A stretch of DNA of 64,000 bases. Source: Rodentibacter pneumotropicus DSM 21403. GTDB lineage: Bacteria; Pseudomonadota; Gammaproteobacteria; Enterobacterales; Pasteurellaceae. Both the position numbers and the translations under genes were made by a program. Shown here in pieces: positions 36,633 through 48,784 of this stretch. The stretch spans positions 193-64,192 of the forward strand of contig NZ_KB904058.1 in NCBI RefSeq assembly GCF_000379905.1, in the 5' to 3' direction. Position 1 is the first letter of the stretch; each line of letters starts with the position of its first letter. The notes under the pieces are model-generated. The model made no database searches. It was not told the DNA's origin and saw only the letters and a program-made list of their open reading frames with translations.

Positions 36633-36944
36633 ATGAAACAACCTTCTATGCCAACAAAATTTAGTAAATTTGCTTGGGAGCTTGCCGCCTTTTGCATGCC
36701 TGTTTTGCTTTGGCCTCTCGCCCTGCTCATCTCCTCCCATTTCTCTCAAAATCAGGCCTTAACGGAAGGGCAGATTAATTTGTTCTCTACCCTATTTTGG
36801 ATCTATCCTTTTATACTCGCCGTTATTGCCCGTTTACTGTATAAGTTACACGCTAAACGCCCTGCATGTGCCGAATGCTTACTCGCGATAAGTGCGGTCG
36901 TTTTTTATGGTGTTTTAGTGTATATTTGTTTGGTAAGTCGTTAA
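36633..36944 (+). CDS. Small membrane protein of unknown function (DUF5389-like)
   Basis: The 103-residue protein has three hydrophobic segments (about 17-35, 50-68, 78-100) and a CAEC motif before the last. The frame is open back to 36483, overlapping cyaA. The start at 36633 is preferred because the extra upstream residues overlap cyaA's start region and GGA precedes the ATG. It resembles a Pasteurellaceae-restricted family seen beside cyaA (DUF5389, from memory). Function unknown. Confidence 0.65.
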   Translation: MKQPSMPTKFSKFAWELAAFCMPVLLWPLALLISSHFSQNQALTEGQINLFSTLFWIYPFILAVIARLLYKLHAKRPACAECLLAISAVVFYGVLVYICLVSR

Positions 36945-36987
36945 AAAATCCGCCAAAACCGACCGCACTTTATTAAGCATTAGCACA

Positions 36988-37971
36988 TTAAAACACTAAT
37001 AAAATCTTCCCAATATGCGTGCCTTTGTCAATTTCTCTATGTGCCTGCTGTACTTCTCTGAAATCATAGCACCTATGTAAGATTGGTTTGGCAATCTCAC
37101 TATTGGAGAGTTTTTCCCATACATTATCCAATAAAGATTGTGCAATCGCCGATTTTTCTTCCGTTGTTCTACCGCGCATGGTAGAACCGGTAAGAGTGGC
37201 ACGTTTCACCGCAATTTTGAGTAAATCAACCTGTTCTACAATATTTCCACCCATAAAACCGATAAGGAAAATACGCCCGTCTTTATTGAGAATTTCAAGA
37301 TTTTGCTCAAAATAACCAGCCCCCACTAAATCCAATACGCCATCAACCCCCTTTTGATGCTGACGAATCGTTTCCACAAAATTTTCAGTTTTATAATTGA
37401 TTGCAACTGCCCCAAGTTGTTCCACAACTTTACATTTTTCTGCATTTCCCACCGTCGCAAAAGTTTTTATCCCAAGGCTTTTTGCGATTGCCAGTGCGGC
37501 AATCCCGATACCGCTGGACCCACCATGCACAAGCAGGCTTTCCCCTTGTTTCATCTGGTGTTGCATAAAGAGATTCGCCCACACAGTGAAAAACGTTTCC
37601 GGTAACATTGCAGCTTCTTGTAGAGTATAACCTTTCGGAATCGGCAAAGTTTGTCCTGCTTTGACCACACAATATTCGGCATACGCACCACCATCCGTTA
37701 AAGCACAAACAAAATCACCGATATTGAAATTTTTTACATTTTCTCCTAATGCCACCACTTCGCCTGAAAGTTCCAACCCCATAATCGGTGTTACCCCTTT
37801 CGGCATCGGATATAAACCCTGACGTTGCAGAATATCCGGGCGGTTTACACCTGCGAAAGCGACCTTAATAAGTAATTCATCGGATTTAGGTGTTGGTACA
37901 ACCGCCGTCTCAATAAATAGTACATCAGGATCGCCTGCTTCACGCATATTAATTTGTTTCATTTTATACAT
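36988..37971 (-). CDS. Zinc-less NAD(P)H quinone oxidoreductase, PIG3 family
   Basis: This MDR-superfamily oxidoreductase of 327 residues has an N-terminal GroES-like domain (about 28-110; GLELSGEVVALGENV) and a Rossmann fold with nucleotide motif HGGSSGIGIAAL (about 149-160). It lacks the structural and catalytic zinc ligands of alcohol dehydrogenases, as in the Qor/PIG3 group. The ATG at 37971 has AGGTT upstream; a second Met at codon 4 has none. It follows hchA on the same strand, suggesting a joint role in detoxifying reactive carbonyls or quinones (inference). Confidence 0.85.
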   Translation of the reverse strand: MYKMKQINMREAGDPDVLFIETAVVPTPKSDELLIKVAFAGVNRPDILQRQGLYPMPKGVTPIMGLELSGEVVALGENVKNFNIGDFVCALTDGGAYAEYCVVKAGQTLPIPKGYTLQEAAMLPETFFTVWANLFMQHQMKQGESLLVHGGSSGIGIAALAIAKSLGIKTFATVGNAEKCKVVEQLGAVAINYKTENFVETIRQHQKGVDGVLDLVGAGYFEQNLEILNKDGRIFLIGFMGGNIVEQVDLLKIAVKRATLTGSTMRGRTTEEKSAIAQSLLDNVWEKLSNSEIAKPILHRCYDFREVQQAHREIDKGTHIGKILLVF

Positions 37972-38023
37972 AGAATTTAACCTATTTGTTACGCTTAATC
38001 AGAAAGGCAATTTTAGATACAGA

Positions 38024-38047
38024 AATGCCGCTGAAATCAACGGCATT
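38024..38047 (-). terminator. Weak stem-loop after hchA
   Basis: AATGCCG (38024-38030) pairs with CGGCATT (38041-38047) over a 10-nt loop, just after hchA. No strong T-run, so it may be leaky into the oxidoreductase gene. Confidence 0.4.
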
Positions 38048-38059
38048 GAGGGGAATAGA

Positions 38060-38929
38060 CTATTTTAAACCAACAGATTTTAACAATTCTTCCGCGGCTA
38101 AAATCCCTAGTTTATTACCGGCAAGCGGGCTGTCTCCGGTAAGCAAATTACGATCTTTATGAACTTGACCGCTAATCCCTTGATTCATCACTTTCATGCC
38201 TAATTGCTCTAATCGGGCAGCCAGTAACCAAGGTAATTTACCCGGCATATAACCAATATCAATGTTCGCACCTTCATCCAGCGCATCAGGGAATACGCAA
38301 AGCTCATAACCTTTGAATGGGAAGTCCGCATCATTTTTATCAATTGCAGCTGCCGCTAATGCAGCCGGTCCATGACACAGAGTAATAATGAATTTATTAT
38401 TCGCCATCGCCCAATCTAATATGCGTTTTACTTCACTGCTTTCCGGAATTTTATTGAATGCGCCGTGACCACCGGGGATTAACACCGCTGCATAAGGTGA
38501 ATTTTCAGCGGTGACTTCCTCAATGATATCCGATAATTTTGCCGGTTTATCTAATTTCGGTAAGTATTCATTGTAAATTTCAGCTACGGCTTGATCTTCT
38601 GCCGGCATTGCCCACATTTCAAATTTTGCGTGATTACCAGAAAGGGTCGCCACGTCAATTTCAAAACCGGCTTTATGAATATGAAGCATCGGTAATAATG
38701 TTTCTACCGGATGATTACCCGTTGAAAACCATTTACCGTTTTGCATTTGTAAATAGCGTTCATCCGTTGCGATCATCAGTACCTTTTTCTCGCCTTTATA
38801 GCTTGTTTCGAATTTCACGCCGTCAAAATCGGTTTTTGGGCTGGTATATTGTGATAATGAATATTCTGATGGGAAATAAGCGTTGTGTTCTGCAAAATCA
38901 CGTACAGGTTGTTTGCTTAATTCAGTCAT
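38060..38929 (-). CDS. hchA: Hsp31 molecular chaperone / glyoxalase III
   Basis: HchA (289 residues), of the DJ-1/PfpI superfamily, converts methylglyoxal to lactate without glutathione and acts as a holding chaperone under heat stress. The nucleophile Cys185 and His186 in LCHGPAAL fall at the same numbering as in E. coli Hsp31, and the N-terminal cap with [15 protein letters not shown] is present. A GGAGC ribosome-binding site precedes ATG 38929. Divergent from an AraC-family regulator that may control it. Confidence 0.95.
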   Translation of the reverse strand: MTELSKQPVRDFAEHNAYFPSEYSLSQYTSPKTDFDGVKFETSYKGEKKVLMIATDERYLQMQNGKWFSTGNHPVETLLPMLHIHKAGFEIDVATLSGNHAKFEMWAMPAEDQAVAEIYNEYLPKLDKPAKLSDIIEEVTAENSPYAAVLIPGGHGAFNKIPESSEVKRILDWAMANNKFIITLCHGPAALAAAAIDKNDADFPFKGYELCVFPDALDEGANIDIGYMPGKLPWLLAARLEQLGMKVMNQGISGQVHKDRNLLTGDSPLAGNKLGILAAEELLKSVGLK

Positions 38930-39129
38930 GTAAAGCTCCTATTTTACTACTCTTTGTTTATACGGTTGTATAGAATCGACGCATATTATAACGAAAGCTA
39001 AATACAAAGCTCTTGCCTAAAATGATATTTTTATTGCCTTTTCTGATAAACTTTAAATTTAGAACTCTACTCTTACATTGATTTCAATTAAAATTTTCAG
39101 AAAATTTAGTTCATTATTTATTGTAGAAA

Positions 39130-40032
39130 ATGACAATTTCAAAAACACCTGAGAAATTGACCGCACTTTACGAGCAACTGGTTACAAAAGTTTTGCCTTA
39201 TACGCCGAAAGAAGGACGCATTCACACTAAAATAGAAGGCTTGAGTTTTTATCGCCATGACAATCCAAATTATTCATTACCTTGCGTGCAACCGCTTGGT
39301 ATTGTCGTTGCACTTCAAGGGCGGAAGGAAATTTCTCTGGGGAACAAGCATATTTGTTATGAAGTAGGACAGATTTTGTTTATTGGTGCGAATATTTCGG
39401 GCTTTTCTTATATGCCGGAATGCTCACTCAACAAACCTTTTTTAGGTTTAGCGTTAGAATTTGATTTTAACCAACTTTCTCATTTAGCGTGTACATTGGA
39501 ATTGAGCAATAAAAATACGCAGCAACAAAATACGCCCAATCGTATTTTCAACCTATTTGATGCCAATGAGAAACTGCTTGAAAGCCTTTCCCGACTTGTG
39601 GATACACTACAAGAGGAAACTCTTATCCAACCTCTTGCAGAACTGATTAAGCATGAAATTGCTTTACGGATTTTTCATGCTCATCCAGAATTGGTGGCAT
39701 TACTTAAAGATGGCACTGCAACACATAAAATTATTGAAACAATGGTATGGATGAAGCTGCATCCTCAATCAAAAAATACGCTTTCAAGCCTTGCTAAACG
39801 GGCACTGATGAGTGAATCAGCATTTCGCCAACATTTCCGCACCATTGTCGGCATTAGCCCTATGAAATTCCAAAAACAGTTACGCTTACAACAAGCCCGT
39901 GTGTTAATTTTGCAAGAAAAACGACCAATTGCTGAAGCAGCAAGCTTAGTCGGCTACGAAAGTCCTTCACAATTTTCGCGTGAATATAAACGATTTTTTG
40001 GGGTGACTGCAAAAGAAGATCGGCTCGAATAA
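39130..40032 (+). CDS. AraC-family transcriptional regulator
   Basis: The 300-residue protein has an N-terminal AraC_N-type domain (PF06719-like, about 20-180) and a C-terminal double helix-turn-helix (about 200-295) with SESAFRQHFRTIVGISPMKF and VGYESPSQFSREYKRFFG. Proteins of this subgroup often sit beside aldehyde or quinone detoxification genes. Its divergent position from hchA and the quinone oxidoreductase suggests it regulates them (inference). The ligand is unknown. No strong ribosome-binding site precedes ATG 39130, and the upstream region is AT-rich. Confidence 0.88.
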   Translation: MTISKTPEKLTALYEQLVTKVLPYTPKEGRIHTKIEGLSFYRHDNPNYSLPCVQPLGIVVALQGRKEISLGNKHICYEVGQILFIGANISGFSYMPECSLNKPFLGLALEFDFNQLSHLACTLELSNKNTQQQNTPNRIFNLFDANEKLLESLSRLVDTLQEETLIQPLAELIKHEIALRIFHAHPELVALLKDGTATHKIIETMVWMKLHPQSKNTLSSLAKRALMSESAFRQHFRTIVGISPMKFQKQLRLQQARVLILQEKRPIAEAASLVGYESPSQFSREYKRFFGVTAKEDRLE

Positions 40033-40074
40033 AAAGTGCGGTTAAAATTTGTCTTAAATTTCAGCCGCACTTTA
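40033..40074. terminator. Terminator between the AraC gene and greB
   Basis: AAAGTGCGG and CCGCACTTT arms with inner AAATTT pairing (about 40033-40074) lie between convergent genes. The left arm is an exact USS. Confidence 0.7.
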
Positions 40075-40083
40075 ACTAAATGC

Positions 40084-40563
40084 CTAGCCTTCCTCATACC
40101 AAATACGATTAACATAAAAGGTTATACGTCCGGAAGGCGTTTCCACCGTTACCTCATCATCAATGCTTTTACCAATCAAAGCTCGTGCCACAGGGGAATC
40201 AATAGAAATCCAATTTTTTGCCGGATCAAACTCGTCACAACCCACGAGACGATATTGTTTCACCTCACCATCGTCATCTTCCAGCTCCACCCAAGCGTCA
40301 AAAAACACTTTGCCTTCCTGTTTAGAGTTGTAATCCACAATTTGTAAAACTTCTAAACGCTTTGTGAGAAAACGCACACGGCGATCTATTTCTCTTAATC
40401 GGCGTTTTCCGTAAATATATTCCGCATTTTCACTGCGATCGCCTAAGGCTGCCGCGTCAGAGACTGCTTGGGTGACTTTGGGGCGTTCTTCTTTCCACAA
40501 AAATTTGAGTTCTTTGTCCAAAGTGTTCCACCCTTGGCGTGTGATGTAATTTGATTTTGCCAT
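40084..40563 (-). CDS. greB: Transcription elongation factor GreB
   Basis: GreB (159 residues) enters the RNA polymerase secondary channel and stimulates cleavage of backtracked RNA. The N-terminal coiled coil carries the acidic tip GDRSENAEY (about 42-50) with the catalytic Asp/Glu pair, and the C-terminal FKBP-like domain follows. The basic patch around KRRLREIDRRVRFLTKR distinguishes it from GreA. Divergent from tex, the same pairing seen in other gammaproteobacteria. Confidence 0.96.
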   Translation of the reverse strand: MAKSNYITRQGWNTLDKELKFLWKEERPKVTQAVSDAAALGDRSENAEYIYGKRRLREIDRRVRFLTKRLEVLQIVDYNSKQEGKVFFDAWVELEDDDGEVKQYRLVGCDEFDPAKNWISIDSPVARALIGKSIDDEVTVETPSGRITFYVNRIWYEEG

Positions 40564-40674
40564 TTATTTTATAAAGGTCGGAAAATTTATTGAATTATAT
40601 TTGAGCCAAGGTATCAAAACCAGTATTCTATGCCCGATTTTCACTAACTTTATTTTCAACAAAGATGTATTCCG

Positions 40675-42990
40675 ATGTTAAATCAACAAATCAGTCAAAT
40701 TATCGCAACAGAACTTAATGTAGCCCCCAATCAGATTCTTGCCGCCATTCAACTGGTGGATGACGGTAACACGATTCCATTTATCGCACGTTATCGTAAA
40801 GAAGTGACAGGCGGTTTAGATGATACTCAACTCCGCCATTTTGAAACCCGCTTAGGCTATTTACGTGAGCTTGAAGAGCGTCGTCAAAGTATTTTGAAAT
40901 CCATCGAGGAACAAGGCAAGCTCACCGATGAATTACGGACGCAAATTGAAGCAACCCAAAGTAAAACCGAGCTTGAAGATCTCTATTTGCCTTATAAACC
41001 CAAACGCCGCACGAAAGGACAAATTGCCACTGAAGCAGGGCTTGAGCCACTCGCAGAGTTACTTTGGAACGAGCCAAAAAATGATCCGGAAACGACCGCA
41101 CTTTCTTTTGTTGATGCCGAAAAAGGCATAACGGACACAAAAGCTGCGTTAGATGGGGCACGCTATATTTTAATGGAACGTTTTGCCGAAGATGCACAAT
41201 TATTGGCAAAAGTGCGTCAATATTTGCAGCAAAATGCACAAATTGAAGCGAAAGTGGTAGAAGGCAAAGAACAAGAAGGGACAAAATTCCAAGATTATTT
41301 TGATCACCAAGAATTACTAAAAAATGTGCCTTCTCACCGCGCATTAGCGATGTTCCGAGGGCGTAATGAAGGCGTTTTACAGCTGACTTTAAATGCGGAT
41401 TCCGATGCAGAAGAAGGAGCACGCCACAGTTATTGTGAAGAAATTATCCGAGAACACTTGGGCGTTCGTTTAAACGGTCTGCCGGCGGATAAATGGCGTG
41501 AACAAGTCATTGCTTGGACGTGGAAAATTAAAGTCTCCCTGCATTTAGAGACGGAATTAATGAGTGCCTTGCGTGAAAAAGCGGAGGAAGAAGCCATTGA
41601 TGTTTTCGCCCGAAATCTGACCGCACTTTTAATGGCGGCACCAGCCGGATCAAAAAATACTATGGGGCTTGACCCGGGGTTACGCACCGGCGTGAAAGTT
41701 GCCGTGGTGGATAACACAGGGAAATTATTGGATACGGCTACTATTTATCCTCACACCGGTCGTGAGAGCGAAGCACAAATAACTTTATTTGGCTTAATTC
41801 GCCAGCATAACGTGGAGCTTATCGCTATTGGTAATGGCACGGCCTCTCGTGAAACGGAACGTTTTGCGAAAGAGGTGATTAAAGAAATCAAGGAAAATAA
41901 ACCGCAGACTGTGGTGGTGAGCGAAGCGGGCGCTTCGGTTTATTCCGCCTCCGAATTTGCCGCCAATGAATTTCCAAATTTAGACGTGTCTTTGCGGGGA
42001 GCGGTATCCATTGCGCGCCGATTACAAGATCCTTTGGCGGAACTGGTGAAAATCGAGCCCAAAGCGATTGGCGTGGGGCAATATCAACACGATGTCAACC
42101 AATCCCAATTGGCCCGTAAATTAGATGCGGTGGTGGAAGATTGCGTAAACGCGGTGGGCGTTGATTTGAATACGGCTTCCGCACCATTACTTGCCCGAGT
42201 CGCCGGAATGACAAAAACCTTAGCACAAAATATTGTGGCTTATCGTGATGAAAACGGTCGTTTTGATAGCCGTGAACAGCTGAAAAAAGTGCCTCGTTTA
42301 GGACCGAAAGCCTTTGAGCAATGTGCCGGTTTTATGCGAATTGCAGGCGGCAAAAATCCACTGGATGCGTCAGGGGTTCATCCAGAAGCTTATTCACTTG
42401 TGGAAAAAATTTTACAAGCGACCCAACAGTCTATTCAAGAATTAATGGGAAGTCATACGGTGCGTCAGCTTAACGCCGCACAGTTTACCGATGAGCGTTT
42501 TGGATTACCGACGGTACAAGATATTTTCAAAGAATTAGAAAAACCGGGGCGTGACCCTCGTGGTGAATTTAAAACCGCAACTTTTATTGAAGGCGTGGAA
42601 GAAATCACAGATTTAAAAGTCGGTATGATTTTAGAAGGCACGATTACGAATGTCACCAACTTCGGCGCATTCGTTGATATTGGTGTACACCAAGACGGGC
42701 TGGTACATATTTCATCACTCAGTGATAAATTTGTAGAAGATCCGCACCAAGTGGTGAAAACCGGTGATATTGTGAAGGTCAAAGTGTTAGAGGTGGATAT
42801 TCCGCGTAAACGTATTGCACTGACCATGCGATTAGATGAAAGTGCGGTAAAAAATACCGACAAATCTGACCGCACTTTATCGGCTAAACCAAAGGCGAAT
42901 ATCTCACGTCAAGATAATAGTTCTCGTGCCCAAAGTAATAGCGCCATGGGAAATGCCTTTGCGGATGCGTTGAAGAACTGGAAAAGATAA
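40675..42990 (+). CDS. tex: Tex family RNA-binding transcription accessory protein
   Basis: Tex (771 residues) is a nucleic-acid-binding protein conserved in bacteria and linked to transcription and toxin expression. Domains in order: N-terminal helical Tex_N (about 5-190), a YqgF/RuvC-like domain (about 325-450, starting [16 protein letters not shown]), helix-hairpin-helix units (about 490-560) and a C-terminal S1 RNA-binding domain (about 645-720, [21 protein letters not shown]). The tail after S1 is disordered and holds a near-inverted USS pair at 42839-42877. Confidence 0.96.
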   Translation: MLNQQISQIIATELNVAPNQILAAIQLVDDGNTIPFIARYRKEVTGGLDDTQLRHFETRLGYLRELEERRQSILKSIEEQGKLTDELRTQIEATQSKTELEDLYLPYKPKRRTKGQIATEAGLEPLAELLWNEPKNDPETTALSFVDAEKGITDTKAALDGARYILMERFAEDAQLLAKVRQYLQQNAQIEAKVVEGKEQEGTKFQDYFDHQELLKNVPSHRALAMFRGRNEGVLQLTLNADSDAEEGARHSYCEEIIREHLGVRLNGLPADKWREQVIAWTWKIKVSLHLETELMSALREKAEEEAIDVFARNLTALLMAAPAGSKNTMGLDPGLRTGVKVAVVDNTGKLLDTATIYPHTGRESEAQITLFGLIRQHNVELIAIGNGTASRETERFAKEVIKEIKENKPQTVVVSEAGASVYSASEFAANEFPNLDVSLRGAVSIARRLQDPLAELVKIEPKAIGVGQYQHDVNQSQLARKLDAVVEDCVNAVGVDLNTASAPLLARVAGMTKTLAQNIVAYRDENGRFDSREQLKKVPRLGPKAFEQCAGFMRIAGGKNPLDASGVHPEAYSLVEKILQATQQSIQELMGSHTVRQLNAAQFTDERFGLPTVQDIFKELEKPGRDPRGEFKTATFIEGVEEITDLKVGMILEGTITNVTNFGAFVDIGVHQDGLVHISSLSDKFVEDPHQVVKTGDIVKVKVLEVDIPRKRIALTMRLDESAVKNTDKSDRTLSAKPKANISRQDNSSRAQSNSAMGNAFADALKNWKR

Positions 42991-43011
42991 TTGAATTGAT
43001 ATTTTATAGGA

Positions 43012-43038
43012 GGGGAATGTAAACATTCCCCTTATTTT
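43012..43038 (+). terminator. Terminator after tex
   Basis: Perfect stem GGGGAATGT (43012-43020) with ACATTCCCC (43023-43031), loop AA, followed by a T-run. Confidence 0.85.
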
Positions 43039-43098
43039 TTTAATTTTGCTTACTAAACCAACTATAAATGGGTAGAAATTAACGTTAATTTTCAAAAA

Positions 43099-43141
43099 TG
43101 AGATCAAGTTAACATTTTTTATTATTTACTTTCTTTAAAAT
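43099..43141 (+). promoter_or_regulatory. Candidate CRP-dependent promoter of pckA
   Basis: TGAGA-N6-TAACA (43099-43114) matches the CRP core TGTGA-N6-TCACA with one mismatch per half and flanking A/T. A -10 TAAAAT (43136-43141) puts the site centre about 41.5 bp before the expected start, the class II arrangement. Confidence 0.6.
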
Positions 43142-43181
43142 AGGCACAGCTAAATTTTAATCTTTTATACAGAGGTGACTT

Positions 43182-44798
43182 ATGACAGACTTAAACAAAG
43201 TAATTAAAGCGCTTGAAAATCTTGGAATTTATGACGTGAAAGACGTAGTCTATAATCCAAGCTACGAGCAATTATTTGAAGAAGAAACCAAATCCGAATT
43301 AGAGGGATTTGAAAAAGGTACACTCACCAATACCGGTGCGGTAGCAGTAGATACCGGTATCTTTACCGGTCGTTCCCCGAAAGATAAATATATTGTTTTA
43401 GATGAAAAAACCAAAGATACCGTTTGGTGGACATCTGATACCGCCAAAAACGACAATAAACCGATGAATCAAGCCACTTGGCAAAGTCTGAAAGAGTTGG
43501 TAACCAATCAATTATCCCGCAAACGTTTATTTGTCATTGATGGTTTCTGCGGAGCAAGCGAAAAAGATCGTATTGCCGTTCGTATTGTTACTGAAGTAGC
43601 ATGGCAGGCGCACTTTGTGAAAAATATGTTCATTCGTCCAACAGAAGAGCAACTAAAAGACTTTGAGCCTGACTTTGTCGTGATGAACGGTTCAAAAGTG
43701 ACAAATCCAAACTGGAAAGAACAAGGTTTAAATTCTGAGAATTTTGTCGCGTTCAACTTAACTGAAGGAATTCAATTAATCGGCGGTACTTGGTACGGTG
43801 GTGAAATGAAAAAAGGTATGTTCTCCATGATGAACTACTTCCTACCGTTAAAAGGCGTAGGTGCAATGCACTGTTCCGCAAATGTTGGTAAAGATGGTGA
43901 TGTCGCTATTTTCTTCGGATTATCAGGTACCGGCAAAACCACGCTTTCTACCGATCCGAAACGTGAATTAATCGGTGACGATGAACACGGCTGGGATGAT
44001 GTAGGCGTCTTCAACTTTGAAGGAGGCTGTTATGCCAAAACTATTCATCTTTCTGAAGAAAATGAGCCGGATATTTATCGAGCAATCCGTCGTGATGCAT
44101 TATTAGAAAATGTCGTTGTACGTGCAGATGGATCCATTGATTTTGATGATGCTTCAAAAACCGAGAATACACGTGTATCTTACCCGATTTATCATATTGA
44201 TAATATTGTCAAACCGGTTTCCCGTGCAGGTCACGCAACCAAAGTTATTTTCTTAACGGCTGATGCTTTTGGTGTTTTACCTCCGGTTTCCAAATTGACA
44301 CCGGAACAAACCAAATATTATTTCTTATCCGGTTTCACGGCAAAATTAGCGGGTACAGAACGAGGCATTACCGAGCCTACACCAACCTTCTCCGCCTGTT
44401 TTGGTGCGGCATTCCTAACGCTTCACCCGACACAATATGCTGAAGTTTTAGTAAAACGGATGGAAGCGGCTGGTGCAGAAGCTTATTTAGTCAATACGGG
44501 TTGGAACGGTACGGGTAAACGTATCTCTATCAAAGATACCCGTGGCATTATTGATGCAATCTTAGACGGTTCAATCGAAAAAGCGGAAATGGGTAAATTA
44601 CCAATCTTTAACTTAACGATTCCAAAAGCATTACCGGGTGTCGATTCTGCGATTTTAGATCCGCGTGATACCTATACAGATAAAGCTCAATGGGAAGCAA
44701 AAGCCAAAGACTTAGCAGGTCGTTTTGTGAAAAACTTCGAAAAATATGCAACCAATGCTGAAGGTAAAGCATTAATCTCAGCCGGTCCTGAAGCATAA
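43182..44798 (+). CDS. pckA: Phosphoenolpyruvate carboxykinase (ATP)
   Basis: PckA interconverts oxaloacetate and PEP. In Pasteurellaceae growing on CO2 it mainly carboxylates PEP towards succinate. The 538-residue enzyme has the substrate loop TGRSPKDK (62-69), metal-ligand His230, the P-loop GLSGTGKT (246-253) and the following [10 protein letters not shown] metal motif. AGAGG precedes ATG 43182, and a CRP-type site lies upstream, consistent with catabolite control. Convergent with aspA, another C4 metabolism gene. Confidence 0.98.
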   Translation: MTDLNKVIKALENLGIYDVKDVVYNPSYEQLFEEETKSELEGFEKGTLTNTGAVAVDTGIFTGRSPKDKYIVLDEKTKDTVWWTSDTAKNDNKPMNQATWQSLKELVTNQLSRKRLFVIDGFCGASEKDRIAVRIVTEVAWQAHFVKNMFIRPTEEQLKDFEPDFVVMNGSKVTNPNWKEQGLNSENFVAFNLTEGIQLIGGTWYGGEMKKGMFSMMNYFLPLKGVGAMHCSANVGKDGDVAIFFGLSGTGKTTLSTDPKRELIGDDEHGWDDVGVFNFEGGCYAKTIHLSEENEPDIYRAIRRDALLENVVVRADGSIDFDDASKTENTRVSYPIYHIDNIVKPVSRAGHATKVIFLTADAFGVLPPVSKLTPEQTKYYFLSGFTAKLAGTERGITEPTPTFSACFGAAFLTLHPTQYAEVLVKRMEAAGAEAYLVNTGWNGTGKRISIKDTRGIIDAILDGSIEKAEMGKLPIFNLTIPKALPGVDSAILDPRDTYTDKAQWEAKAKDLAGRFVKNFEKYATNAEGKALISAGPEA

Positions 44799-44820
44799 TT
44801 AAAAAATATCTAAATAATCA

Positions 44821-44846
44821 ACCGCACTTTTAGGTGCGGTTTTTTC
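44821..44846 (+). terminator. Terminator after pckA
   Basis: ACCGCAC (44821-44827) pairs with GTGCGGT (44834-44840), followed by TTTTTC; the left arm is an exact USS. Confidence 0.85.
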
Positions 44847-44962
44847 TTTTCGTTAGAATATTCTGACTAAAATTACAGAATACTTATTCTCGAATAAATT
44901 AATCCTACGTTTTAGGTTTGGGCAACTACCACAAACTACCGCTGTTTTTCAGCAATAAAAAA

Positions 44963-44989
44963 AGTGCGGTCAAAAATCTTGACCGCACT
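44963..44989 (-). terminator. Terminator after aspA
   Basis: AGTGCGGTCAA (44963-44973) pairs with TTGACCGCACT (44979-44989). A run of T follows on the minus strand. Confidence 0.85.
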
Positions 44990-45012
44990 CTTAGTTCATT
45001 TAACTTATAAAA

Positions 45013-46431
45013 CTATTTATTTAATTTCGCTTTATAAGTCGGATTCATTAAATTCTCTACAGAGAGAATATCATCAAGCTGCTCCGCAGTAAGTAATCCT
45101 TTTTCTAATACGACCTCGCGCACACTTTTGCCGGTTTCTGCGCAGATTTTACCCACTAAATCACCATTGTGATGACCGATAAATGGGTTTAAATAAGTCA
45201 CAATGCCGATTGAACTAAAGACATAGTTTTCACAAATTTCTTTGTTTACCGTGATGCCATCAATACATTTATCACGTAAATTTATACAGGCATTGGTTAA
45301 GATGTCGATAGATTCAAACATAGCTTGACCGATTACCGGCTCCATCACGTTTAATTGTAATTGACCGGCTTCTGATGCGAAAGTCACGGTAGTATCGTTA
45401 CCAATCACTTTAAAGCAAACTTGGTTTACCACTTCAGGCACAACAGGGTTCACTTTTGCTGGCATAATAGAAGAACCGGCTTGCAACTCAGGAAGATTGA
45501 TTTCTTTTAAACCTGCACGCGGACCGGAAGAAAGCAAACGTAAGTCATTACATACTTTAGAAAGTTTCACTGCGGTACGTTTTAGTGAACTATGAACCAT
45601 AACATAAGCACCGCAGTCAGAGGTGGCTTCAATTAAATTTTCAGCTAACACGCATGGTAAACCGGTTACTTCGGCAAGATATTTCACGGCAAGTTGAGCA
45701 TAACCTTGCGGCGTATTTAAACCGGTACCGATTGCCGTTGCACCAAGGTTTACTTCAAGTAACAATTCAGCAGTGCGTTTTAAATTGCGAACTTCTTCTT
45801 CAAGCAATACCGCAAAGGCTTTAAATTCTTGTCCCACTGTCATTGGTACGGCATCTTGTAACTGAGTACGCCCCATTTTCAGTATGTTATTAAATTCTTT
45901 CGCTTTATTTTCAAACCCTTCTTGTAAATATTGGATTTTATCAATGAGCTTTAAGATACTGTTATATACGGCAATACGGAAACCAGTAGGGTAAGCGTCG
46001 TTAGTCGATTGGCTGGCGTTGACATGATCCATTGGATCTAAAAATTGATATTCCCCTTTTTGATGTCCTAATTTTTCCAAAGCAAGATTCGCAACCACTT
46101 CATTAGTGTTCATATTTACAGAAGTACCTGCGCCCCCTTGATACACATCCGATGGGAACTGGTCTAAACATTTACCGGTCGTTAAAATCTCATCGCAGGC
46201 AGAAACAATCGCTTTTGCAATGTCCGCAGGAATTGCCCCTAATTCACCATTCGCTAAAGCGGTCGCTTTTTTTACCATCACCATACCACGCACAAATTCC
46301 GGTACATCAGAAATGGTTACATTAGAAATATTGAAATTTTCAACCGCTCTTAATGTATGAATGCCCCAATAAGCATCTGCCGGCACTTCACGTTCACCCA
46401 ATAAATCGACTTCTTTTCTAAATTGCGTCAT
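45013..46431 (-). CDS. aspA: Aspartate ammonia-lyase
   Basis: Aspartase deaminates aspartate to fumarate, feeding fumarate respiration in anaerobic Pasteurellaceae. The 472-residue enzyme has the fumarase/aspartase signature [11 protein letters not shown] (319-329), with the catalytic serine in this mobile loop, TGxxMQ-type [13 protein letters not shown] (100-112) and [12 protein letters not shown] (134-145). An AGGGGGATCAAC ribosome-binding region precedes ATG 46431. The upstream promoter carries a combined FNR/CRP-like operator. Confidence 0.97.
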   Translation of the reverse strand: MTQFRKEVDLLGEREVPADAYWGIHTLRAVENFNISNVTISDVPEFVRGMVMVKKATALANGELGAIPADIAKAIVSACDEILTTGKCLDQFPSDVYQGGAGTSVNMNTNEVVANLALEKLGHQKGEYQFLDPMDHVNASQSTNDAYPTGFRIAVYNSILKLIDKIQYLQEGFENKAKEFNNILKMGRTQLQDAVPMTVGQEFKAFAVLLEEEVRNLKRTAELLLEVNLGATAIGTGLNTPQGYAQLAVKYLAEVTGLPCVLAENLIEATSDCGAYVMVHSSLKRTAVKLSKVCNDLRLLSSGPRAGLKEINLPELQAGSSIMPAKVNPVVPEVVNQVCFKVIGNDTTVTFASEAGQLQLNVMEPVIGQAMFESIDILTNACINLRDKCIDGITVNKEICENYVFSSIGIVTYLNPFIGHHNGDLVGKICAETGKSVREVVLEKGLLTAEQLDDILSVENLMNPTYKAKLNK

Positions 46432-46468
46432 GTTGATCCCCCTATCTTGAGTTGGTTAATTTGCGGTT

Positions 46469-46510
46469 ATTATAGAAATTTTCACAAGAAAAAAATTGAT
46501 TGAGATCACA
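46469..46510 (-). promoter_or_regulatory. aspA promoter with FNR/CRP-type operator
   Basis: On the plus-strand display TTGAT-N4-ATCAC (46496-46509) matches the FNR consensus TTGAT-N4-ATCAA at 9/10. The same palindrome overlaps a CRP-like site with a perfect TCACA half (46506-46510). A perfect minus-strand -10 TATAAT (46469-46474) places the operator centre (46502.5) near -41, a class II activator position. Confidence 0.7.
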
Positions 46511-46587
46511 TTTCTGATATGAGATTTCAAGATATATTTTCATCATTCAAATTAGTTTTTTTAGGGCTAAAATTTTTTAAATTTCCT

Positions 46588-46615
46588 CTTGAAAGCAAAA
46601 TTTTCATTCCCATAT
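46588..46615 (+). promoter_or_regulatory. Sigma-32 heat-shock promoter of groESL
   Basis: CTTGAA (46588-46593), a 14-bp spacer and TCCCATAT (46608-46615) match the sigma-32 consensus CTTGAA / CCCCATNT at 6/6 and 7/8. Located 42 bp upstream of groES. Confidence 0.85.
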
Positions 46616-46656
46616 AGAGTGGGAATTTCACATTTTTTAAGAGAAGGAAATTAATC

Positions 46657-46947
46657 ATGAATATTCGTCCATTACACGATCGTTTGATTATCAAACGTGA
46701 AGAAGTTGAAACCTTATCAGCAGGCGGTATCGTATTAACCGGTTCTGCAGCGACAAAATCAACCCGAGCAAAAGTATTAGCGGTAGGGAAAGGTCGTATT
46801 TTGGAAAACGGTACAGTTCAGCCTTTGGATGTTAAAGTTGGCGATACGGTGATTTTCAATGATGGTTATGGTGTGAAAAGCGAAAAAATCGATGGTGAAG
46901 AAGTGTTAATCATTTCTGAAAGCGATGTTTTGGCAATTGTAGAATAA
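46657..46947 (+). CDS. groES: Co-chaperonin GroES
   Basis: The 96-residue GroES forms the heptameric lid on GroEL. It has the opening [14 protein letters not shown], a mobile loop at about 17-32 ([14 protein letters not shown]) and the roof loop with ENG. Its GAAGGA ribosome-binding site is strong. It heads a heat-shock operon and is followed by groEL after 85 bp. Confidence 0.98.
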   Translation: MNIRPLHDRLIIKREEVETLSAGGIVLTGSAATKSTRAKVLAVGKGRILENGTVQPLDVKVGDTVIFNDGYGVKSEKIDGEEVLIISESDVLAIVE

Positions 46948-46999
46948 GATTGAATAGATTTTACTCAATCCAAAAACAAATATAAAAGCGGTGGGCTGA

Positions 47000-48676
<1,677 letters not shown>

Positions 48677-48691
48677 CCCCCATCATGAAAT

Positions 48692-48737
48692 AAAAAAGTG
48701 CGGTCGTTTTTCCATACGGAAAGCGATCGCTTTTTTA
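48692..48737 (+). terminator. Terminator after groEL
   Basis: Imperfect long stem between AAAAGTGCGGTCGTTTTTCC and GGAAAGCGATCGCTTTTTT with an ATAC loop and T-run. The left arm is an exact USS; the right arm has drifted. Confidence 0.7.
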
Positions 48738-48784
48738 TTTACAAAGGTTTACACTGAAAAGAATTTTTATCACGGGAATCAATA

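Noticed and set aside
42839-42877. USS pair at the end of tex as a terminator
   Set aside because: Lies inside the coding sequence before the stop, and a clean terminator follows at 43012.
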